Positions 7,620-12,421 of a DNA stretch of 12,421 nucleotides are shown piece after piece; the first letter of the stretch is position 1, and every line of letters begins with the position of its first letter. The stretch comes from Alphaproteobacteria bacterium (lineage in GTDB: Bacteria; Pseudomonadota; Alphaproteobacteria; Micavibrionales; UBA2020). Under the pieces are notes generated by a model that was not told the origin of the DNA, ran no database searches, and worked only from the letters and a program-made list of their open reading frames with translations. The position numbers were made by a program, and so were the translations under genes. The stretch covers positions 1-12,421 of the forward strand of contig JAGLRU010000313.1 in assembly GCA_023136145.1 (NCBI GenBank), in the 5' to 3' direction.

Positions 7620-9107
7620 TCAGGCATCAGTTCTGTAGTTTGGTGCTTCGCGGGTGATGGTAACGTCATGGACGTGGCTTTCGCGGTATCCTGCACCTGT
7701 CATGCGGATGAACTCCGCCTTAGCTTTCATGTCGGGAATTGTCGCGCTGCCAGTATATCCCATTGCTGCGCGGAGGCCGCCGATCATCTGGTGGATAACG
7801 GGAGCTATCGAGCCTTTATGAGGGACGCGCCCTTCGACTCCTTCTGGTACGAGTTTTTGGCTTTCGCTTACTGTTCCTTGGAAATAACGATCTGCGGAGC
7901 CTTTGATCATAGCTCCGACGGACCCCATGCCACGATAAGATTTATAGGAACGACCCTGATAGAAGATCATTTCGCCGGGAGCTTCGTCTGTTCCAGCGAA
8001 GAGGCTTCCGAGCATAACGCAGTCTGCTCCTGCTGCAATTGCTTTGGCGATGTCTCCTGAAGTCTGTATTCCGCCATCGGCAATAACTGGGATTTTTTGT
8101 TTTTTGGCGACATCGGATACGTCCATGATGGCGGTTAGTTGTGGTACTCCGACTCCAGCGATGATGCGTGTTGTGCAGATTGAGCCAGGACCTATCCCGA
8201 CCTTGAGGCTGTCGGCACCTGCGTCGATTAGTGCTTTTGCCGCGTCTGTTGTTGCGATGTTTCCGGCAACGATTCGGACGTTGTTGTGTGAGCGTCGCAG
8301 TTCTTCGACCATATTAATAACGCCTTTTGAGTGACCGTGAGCTGTATCTACTACTAGCACGTCAACTTCGGCATCGATTAACGCCCGGGCGCGATCAAGG
8401 TTTAGTGAACCGGTGCCGATGGCAGCTCCGACACGGAGGCAGCCGTTGTTATCTTTGCAGGCTGTTGGGTGTAGCCGGGCTTTTTCAATGTCCTTGACTG
8501 TGACCAGACCGATGCAGCGTTCATCGTCATCGACGATCAGTAGTTTTTCAATGCGGTACTGGTGCAAAAGCTTCTTTGCTTTTGTTTTATCTACTGTGTT
8601 GTAGACTCGCACCAGATTTTCCGATGTCATAAGGTCTTTAACTAGCTGTTTCTGGTTTTCGGCAAAGCGCACGTCGCGATTGGTCAGGATTCCGACTAGT
8701 GTGCCGTTGACCTCCGTAACCGGAATGCCAGAAATGCTATGTTGTTTCATTAATTTCAGGGCATCCGCTAGTGTTGCATCAGGGCGGATGGTGATCGGGT
8801 GGACGATAATGCCTGACTCGTAACGCTTGACACGTTTCACTTGTTCAGCCTGCGCTTCAATGTCGAGGTTGCGGTGTACGATGCCAAGTCCTCCAGCCTG
8901 CGCGAGTGCGATAGCCGTTCCAGCTTCCGTCACTGTATCCATTGCGGCGGAAAGGAGAGGGATGTTGAGGATAATGTCTTTAGTGAGTTTGGTTTTTGTG
9001 TCAACGTCCATCGGCTGTACATCCGAAGCTCCCGGAAGCAATAGGACATCGTCGAAGGTCAGCCCTTCACGGAGTGTATTGATGATTTTAGAGGATTTTT
9101 GCGGCAT
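7620..9107 (-). CDS. guaB: Inosine-5'-monophosphate dehydrogenase GuaB
   Basis: GuaB oxidises IMP to XMP with NAD+, the committed step of GMP synthesis, in the cytoplasm. The 495-residue length is normal. The N-terminus has LTFDDVLLLPGASDV (16-30) and IPLLSAAMDTVTEA (49-62). Two CBS domains occupy about 100-210. The barrel resumes with VVDTAHGHSKGV (252-263), then the active-site loop GPGSICTTR (306-314, nucleophile Cys311), IPVIADGGIQTSGD (339-352), YRGMGSVGAM, and the flap segment VEGRVPHKG (424-432). All expected catalytic features are present. The ATG at 9107 has AAAGG about nine bases upstream, and a good promoter lies at 9145-9173. The acyltransferase gene follows 13 bp downstream. Confidence 0.98.
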   Translation of the reverse strand: MPQKSSKIINTLREGLTFDDVLLLPGASDVQPMDVDTKTKLTKDIILNIPLLSAAMDTVTEAGTAIALAQAGGLGIVHRNLDIEAQAEQVKRVKRYESGIIVHPITIRPDATLADALKLMKQHSISGIPVTEVNGTLVGILTNRDVRFAENQKQLVKDLMTSENLVRVYNTVDKTKAKKLLHQYRIEKLLIVDDDERCIGLVTVKDIEKARLHPTACKDNNGCLRVGAAIGTGSLNLDRARALIDAEVDVLVVDTAHGHSKGVINMVEELRRSHNNVRIVAGNIATTDAAKALIDAGADSLKVGIGPGSICTTRIIAGVGVPQLTAIMDVSDVAKKQKIPVIADGGIQTSGDIAKAIAAGADCVMLGSLFAGTDEAPGEMIFYQGRSYKSYRGMGSVGAMIKGSADRYFQGTVSESQKLVPEGVEGRVPHKGSIAPVIHQMIGGLRAAMGYTGSATIPDMKAKAEFIRMTGAGYRESHVHDVTITREAPNYRTDA

Positions 9108-9144
9108 GGCGGCAACCTTTTCAAGAGAATCACGATTGCGGTTC

Positions 9145-9173
9145 TTTATACATGAGGATGCAGCTTATGTCCA
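9145..9173 (-). promoter_or_regulatory. Predicted guaB promoter
   Basis: On the minus strand TGGACA (9168-9173) and TATAAA (9145-9150) are separated by exactly 17 bp. Each matches five of six positions of the sigma-70-type consensus. Transcription would begin near 9138 and give a leader of about 30 bases before the guaB ATG. No palindromic operator was found overlapping it. Confidence 0.55.
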
Positions 9174-9280
9174 AGTTTATGCAGAAAGCTTGACTTTCGC
9201 GATTATGTGATAACGCCGTTGATATAAAAATTAAAAAGGTTAAGATAAACTGAGATTTATAAGTGGGATACTGGAAGAAC

Positions 9281-10105
9281 ATGAGTTCAAAAGCAATGCC
9301 AATAACCCTGAAATTGGAATTTTCGGGGATTGCGGATTTTGAGCGCATTAGCAGAATGTTTGAACCGGATGTCAAAAGTGTCCTTGACCCTGATAACCAT
9401 GTTGTCAAACGCTTGCATTCTGTATTTAAAAAAGCAGTTTATATGGGTTCTGTGGCTTTTCTGAGCAATGGAAATGGTGATATCAGAACCATGACAATCG
9501 CCTATCATGCTTATGTTGAAAAAGACCACTTACCAGATGTGCAGCACGACCATACCGAACTCGGATCGACACTTTCGTTTATACCAGGATACAAAAGCGC
9601 TTCACTTGTTACGGTGGTGTTGGCACTTCGGGAGTGGATCAATAATCCTCCCATACAGAAAATCGCGGCCAATGTAGAGCCAGAAAATATTGCTGCTGCG
9701 AAAATTATTGAAGTTTTAGGATGGCAGCTTATCAAAGACAAAGGTCAGCTTGCTTCCATTGATGCAGCTTGCTGGAGAACTGTTCTTGATGAGACTGACC
9801 CGACAGGACAAACTGGCTTTGAAGGAGTGCCTAAAGGTCTTGAAAGTATGGCTTGGTTTGAGTGCAATGAAAAAGTTTTGGTGAAACAGGCGCGTGTAGT
9901 TCTCGATTTTATGGATCATGGCGGTATTGTTAACAAGAAAACGGAACATTTTATTCCTGTTGATTTTAGCAATCTTGAGAAAGAGGGTCTGACGCGCCCT
10001 CTTCTTGAAGCGATAGCAGGCGGCATAACTTCCAGAGATGCTCTAGCGAAAATTGCGCCAAAGCATTTCGCAATGCTGCCTGATAACAACCATGATGACA
10101 AATAA
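9281..10105 (+). CDS. Uncharacterised protein with GNAT-like core
   Basis: I do not recognise this 274-residue protein as a whole. Residues about 50-165 follow the RimJ/RimL-like GNAT layout: a strand-rich part (MGSVAFLSNGNG, RTMTIAYHAYVE), then ELGSTLSFIPGYKSASLVTVVLALREWI (93-120) where family members have E-I-G-Y-x-L and the acetyl-CoA loop, then IQKIAANVEPENIAAAKIIEVLGWQ (125-149), which matches the typical N-x-A-A-x-x-x-x-x-x-L-G-F/W segment. The Q/R-x-x-G-x-G/A loop that binds acetyl-CoA reads GYKSAS, so cofactor binding may be lost. Residues 170-274 resemble nothing I know. There is no signal peptide or membrane segment. The ATG at 9281 has GGAAG close upstream; a GTG at 9263 would add six residues. 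It overlaps the next gene and is probably cotranscribed with it. Confidence 0.75.
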   Translation: MSSKAMPITLKLEFSGIADFERISRMFEPDVKSVLDPDNHVVKRLHSVFKKAVYMGSVAFLSNGNGDIRTMTIAYHAYVEKDHLPDVQHDHTELGSTLSFIPGYKSASLVTVVLALREWINNPPIQKIAANVEPENIAAAKIIEVLGWQLIKDKGQLASIDAACWRTVLDETDPTGQTGFEGVPKGLESMAWFECNEKVLVKQARVVLDFMDHGGIVNKKTEHFIPVDFSNLEKEGLTRPLLEAIAGGITSRDALAKIAPKHFAMLPDNNHDDK

Positions 10106-10904
10106 ATTTAAATTCTACATTATAAAAGAAGTTATTACCGATCCCGGCGTTGCTTATACCGTTGGTGACACAATTTTATTTGCCTCTCTTCACAGCGTTG
10201 TGGGATTTGTAGCCTGCTTTGCGGCAGTGGTCGTTTCCGTTGTATCCAAGACTTTGGCAGTTAGTGATACAGAGTTTGCACGAAAGCATTCACAGTTCGC
10301 CAAAATTTTTCTTGATCCGAAAACGCCACTGAGGGCATGTGCGACTTCAATGTTTGTCGTTGGAGCTGTCGCGCTTCTTGGCGGAGCATGGATACCTGCA
10401 GCGGCTGGTTTTTTATGGGGCGTTGGAGCTCTCAGGATAGCGCATAGTATTGAGGATGCAAAACGCGCCAAAGACAAAAAAGTCATTCCAGATGGACAAA
10501 ATAAGGAAAAGAAGAAGCAATCCGTTTTCAAGCGGACGATGTTACTGCTTGCAAAAAGACCGGATATTTGGCTCTGCTCTGGTAATGCTGCTGCAGCACT
10601 GATGGTTGGCGCGGCGGCGATTTGGATGTTTCCTATTATTGCTTTGGCTGGCGCGGTAGCTTTCAGAAATGCTGTGCAAAATAAACCGGAGTATGTGGGA
10701 CATCCGAAAATCATAGTTGGTCTTATCGGCGCATTTAATTTCGCTGTTGGCATAGTCAACGGTAACTGGCTTCCTGCCACTGCTAATGTAGTTTATGCGA
10801 GTGTTGCAGTGAATATAGAATGTAGAATTACTCCAGGCGGTGGACGCCAGATACTGCGCGATGTTAGGGGTAGATTTGCAAATATTTTTGGTGAGAGTTT
10901 TTGA
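10092..10904 (+). CDS. Uncharacterised multi-pass membrane protein, triplicated hairpin module
   Basis: The product is 270 residues from the ATG at 10092, or 269 from the adjacent ATG at 10095; numbers here use the latter. It is strongly hydrophobic with an N-terminal segment (about 25-51), then three similar two-helix units at about 77-114, 156-191 and 204-240. Each unit opens with a proline (P77, P156, P204) and turns at W-I-P, W-M-F-P or W-L-P (W99, W177, W225). A highly charged loop of Lys/Asp/Glu (about 120-147) joins units one and two, and a basic tail follows unit three. No known transporter or enzyme motif was seen. The start codons overlap the end of the GNAT-like gene by 14 bp with no visible Shine-Dalgarno, suggesting translational coupling. 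TTG at 10053 is an unlikely alternative start. Confidence 0.8.
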   Translation: MMTNKFKFYIIKEVITDPGVAYTVGDTILFASLHSVVGFVACFAAVVVSVVSKTLAVSDTEFARKHSQFAKIFLDPKTPLRACATSMFVVGAVALLGGAWIPAAAGFLWGVGALRIAHSIEDAKRAKDKKVIPDGQNKEKKKQSVFKRTMLLLAKRPDIWLCSGNAAAALMVGAAAIWMFPIIALAGAVAFRNAVQNKPEYVGHPKIIVGLIGAFNFAVGIVNGNWLPATANVVYASVAVNIECRITPGGGRQILRDVRGRFANIFGESF

Positions 10905-10919
10905 GTAATCTTTAGCAGC

Positions 10920-10949
10920 TTGACAAATGTATATACTATTAGGTAAACT
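10920..10949 (+). promoter_or_regulatory. Predicted promoter of the ankyrin-like gene
   Basis: A perfect TTGACA (10920-10925) is followed after 18 bp by TAAACT (10944-10949), four of six matches to the -10 consensus. This would give a leader of roughly 40 bases. An alternative -10, TATACT at 10932-10937, has no good -35. The inverted repeat ACTATT (10935-10940) / AATAGT (10957-10962) straddles the -10 and could be an operator, though six-base arms are short. Confidence 0.4.
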
Positions 10950-10994
10950 TATTCACAATAGTCATAAGTCCAAGTATATTTAAGGAGAGAAGCT

Positions 10995-11681
10995 GTGTCC
11001 AATTTGTTTGCTCAGGTATTTAATAAGCTCGCTAAGGCATTTAATAAGGAAAAAGCGAAATATCGTTATTTTCCTATAGGGTACACAGGTACTGCGGAGG
11101 AAGTCGAGGAAACGTTTAGAAAAATTAAGGGTGTTGATGAGATGCATTATTTGCTTGAGGGAGTCCGGGAAGCCTTCGAGGAAAAGCGTCCGAAAAATCT
11201 GCAAACAGTCGTGGCGGGGTATTCTCTTGGTAATTTTAGTGACAAGCGTGTGAATATCGGACAGCTTTTTGAAGGAATGGATGATAAACAGCTTCAATTG
11301 GCGACCGCAAAACTATTTGATGAGCAACCTTATCGATGTCAGATTCTTCTTGCGAGCGTCGTACGCAACGGACTTTTTGATGGCAAAGATTCTTCTGTTG
11401 AAGCGGCTGTTAGTTTGTTGGATGCAGAAAAATGTAGTCAAGATAATCTGGATAGCCTGCTGTGCGATGCCTGCGGTGCCGGGAAAACAGATATTGTAGA
11501 GAGCCTCTATAAAAAAGGTGCTGATTTTATAGGAGCCTTAAGAGATAACAGAATTTTTGATGATACAAAACATCATCAGAAAATTCTGCTTTATCAGAAA
11601 CAATTTGTTGGTGAGTCAACACCCGATCTGTCGCAAGCGAGTGTCCGCAATGGTCAGGGTTCGGGATTACCGAGACCGTAA
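10995..11681 (+). CDS. Small uncharacterised protein with ankyrin-like segment
   Basis: The 228-residue product is soluble, with no signal peptide or membrane segment. The start is a GTG at 10995, well supported by AAGGAGA about seven bases upstream; no ATG competes before the conserved-looking body. Residues 1-22 are basic and amphipathic (FAQVFNKLAKAFNKEKAK). The middle is helical by composition. Residues 151-177 (NLDSLLCDACGAGKTDIVESLYKKGAD) match the two-helix ankyrin-repeat pattern ending in L-x-x-x-G-A-D. The preceding stretch LLASVVRNGLFDGKDSSVEAAVSLLD (118-143) could be a degenerate repeat. The C-terminus (about 205-228) is polar and probably disordered. One or two ankyrin units are too few for a confident fold call. 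It lies 90 bp after the membrane-protein gene, behind its own promoter-like sequence, and may or may not share that transcript. Confidence 0.72.
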   Translation: MSNLFAQVFNKLAKAFNKEKAKYRYFPIGYTGTAEEVEETFRKIKGVDEMHYLLEGVREAFEEKRPKNLQTVVAGYSLGNFSDKRVNIGQLFEGMDDKQLQLATAKLFDEQPYRCQILLASVVRNGLFDGKDSSVEAAVSLLDAEKCSQDNLDSLLCDACGAGKTDIVESLYKKGADFIGALRDNRIFDDTKHHQKILLYQKQFVGESTPDLSQASVRNGQGSGLPRP

Positions 11682-11725
11682 GTGAGCTGATCCGCCAGCG
11701 AGTTAATCAAAGCCGGATGTGACCT

Positions 11726-12421
11726 TTAGCCGATAGGATGCCGATTATTTGCTGAATATCTTCCGGTTACGAAATGTTCAAGCTGGAGTTCGATGTCGGA
11801 CAGGAGCGAGGATGCGCCGATTCTGAATAAATGTGGTTGAAGCCAGTCATTGCCGAGTTCTTCTTTTATAATGATCTGATAATTCAGTACATCTTTGGCG
11901 GTGCCGATACCGCCGGCGGGTTTATAGCCGATCTTGACTCCAGTTTGCTGAAAATATTCGCGGATCATGCGAACCATCACCAGCGTTACGTTTAGATTGG
12001 CGTTGATGGTTTCCTTGCCGGTGGAAGTTTTTATAAAATCGGAACCTGCCATCATTGCGACGAGACTGGTTTTGGCTACGTTGTCCAGTGTGGCAAGCTC
12101 GCCTGTTGCAAGGATGCTTTTCAGATGTGCTTCACCACAAGCTTCGCGGAAAGCTTTTATTTCATCGTAGAGTGCCTGCCAATTTCCGGTCAGGACATGA
12201 CTGCGTTTTATAACGATGTCGATTTCGCTTGCTCCCGCCGCGACGGAAGCTTTGATCTCGTCCAGTCTTTGCTTTAGAGGAGAAAGGCCGTGTGGAAAAC
12301 CTGCGGAAACGGCAGCGACTGGAATACCTGTTCCTTCGAGTTCCTTCACCGCAGTTTCGACCATTTCGTGGTAAACGCAGATGGCAGCGGTAGTTAGATT
12401 CAAGTCTTTGATGTCGAGTAA
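11726..12421 (-). CDS. deoC: Deoxyribose-phosphate aldolase DeoC, 5' end outside window
   Basis: DeoC reversibly cleaves 2-deoxy-D-ribose-5-phosphate to glyceraldehyde-3-phosphate and acetaldehyde in deoxynucleoside catabolism. The frame is open to the right edge (LLDIKD precedes the TTG at 12403), and compared with the ~259-residue E. coli enzyme roughly 30 N-terminal residues lie outside. The TTG is therefore not the true start. Visible motifs, numbered from that TTG, are TAAICVYHEMV (5-15), AGFPHG (34-39), GASEIDIVI (57-65, catalytic Asp62), ATGEL (99-103), SDFIKTSTGK (121-130, Schiff-base Lys125), GYKPAGGIGTAKD (159-171, Lys161) and FRIGASSLL (193-201). The catalytic set looks intact. The gene converges on the ankyrin-like gene with 44 bp between stops and no terminator hairpin that I can see. 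Confidence 0.95.
   Translation of the reverse strand, partial: LLDIKDLNLTTAAICVYHEMVETAVKELEGTGIPVAAVSAGFPHGLSPLKQRLDEIKASVAAGASEIDIVIKRSHVLTGNWQALYDEIKAFREACGEAHLKSILATGELATLDNVAKTSLVAMMAGSDFIKTSTGKETINANLNVTLVMVRMIREYFQQTGVKIGYKPAGGIGTAKDVLNYQIIIKEELGNDWLQPHLFRIGASSLLSDIELQLEHFVTGRYSANNRHPIG

Noticed and set aside
7584..8060. 158-codon plus-strand frame antisense to guaB
   Set aside because: It runs opposite a strongly conserved IMP dehydrogenase frame and is a composition shadow.
9190..9228. Plus-strand promoter for the GNAT-like gene (TTGACT with TATAAA)
   Set aside because: The two hexamers are 27 bp apart, too far for a sigma-70-type promoter, and no better -10 lies at 16-18 bp.
9281..11681. 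Toxin-antitoxin, prophage remnant or CRISPR-associated module
   Set aside because: There is no nuclease, HTH, integrase, phage structural motif, direct-repeat array or att-like repeat in or around the cluster.

Overview
The window looks like chromosomal DNA from an alphaproteobacterium of moderate base composition (GC in the mid-40s by eye). Three things suggest this. A DUF4167 gene, a family largely restricted to Alphaproteobacteria, lies directly downstream of prmC. The order aroQ-accB-accC is typical of alphaproteobacteria. Codon use mixes AT- and GC-ending codons instead of being strongly GC-rich. I cannot name a genus. Most of the window is core metabolism. No tRNA, rRNA, CRISPR array, insertion sequence, integrase or phage gene was seen.

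Layout. From 1 to 3903 a minus-strand block reads right to left: aroQ (shikimate pathway), accB and accC (biotin carboxyl carrier and biotin carboxylase of acetyl-CoA carboxylase), prmC (release-factor glutamine methyltransferase), and a DUF4167 protein with a Pro/Gln repeat tract that runs off the left edge. aroQ, accB and accC are packed within a few bases of each other and are almost certainly one transcript. From 3904 to 4372 is a gene-poor divergent spacer with at most one doubtful 33-codon reading frame. A plus-strand glycerate 2-kinase of the GckA/TtuD (MOFRL) type follows at 4373-5638. It converges, with 3 bp to spare, on a minus-strand pair at 5642-9107: guaB (IMP dehydrogenase), then a two-domain OafA-like membrane acyltransferase with a C-terminal SGNH domain. 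guaB has a well-formed promoter in the spacer that separates it from the next block.

From 9281 to 11681 is a plus-strand cluster of three genes I cannot assign to a characterised system. The first encodes a soluble protein with a GNAT-like core whose acetyl-CoA loop looks degenerate. The second, which overlaps it, encodes a membrane protein built from three copies of a two-helix module marked by W-x(1-2)-P. The third encodes a small protein with an ankyrin-like segment, behind its own promoter-like sequence. This is the accessory-looking part of the window and the best candidate for something undescribed. At the right edge a minus-strand deoC (deoxyribose-phosphate aldolase) enters from outside and converges on the third gene.

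Functionally the assigned genes cover fatty-acid initiation, aromatic amino-acid synthesis, translation termination, guanine nucleotide synthesis, glycerate and deoxyribose-phosphate use, and envelope glycan acylation. Only the aroQ-accBC and guaB-acyltransferase groups look like real transcriptional units. Which process the 9281-11681 cluster serves is unknown.
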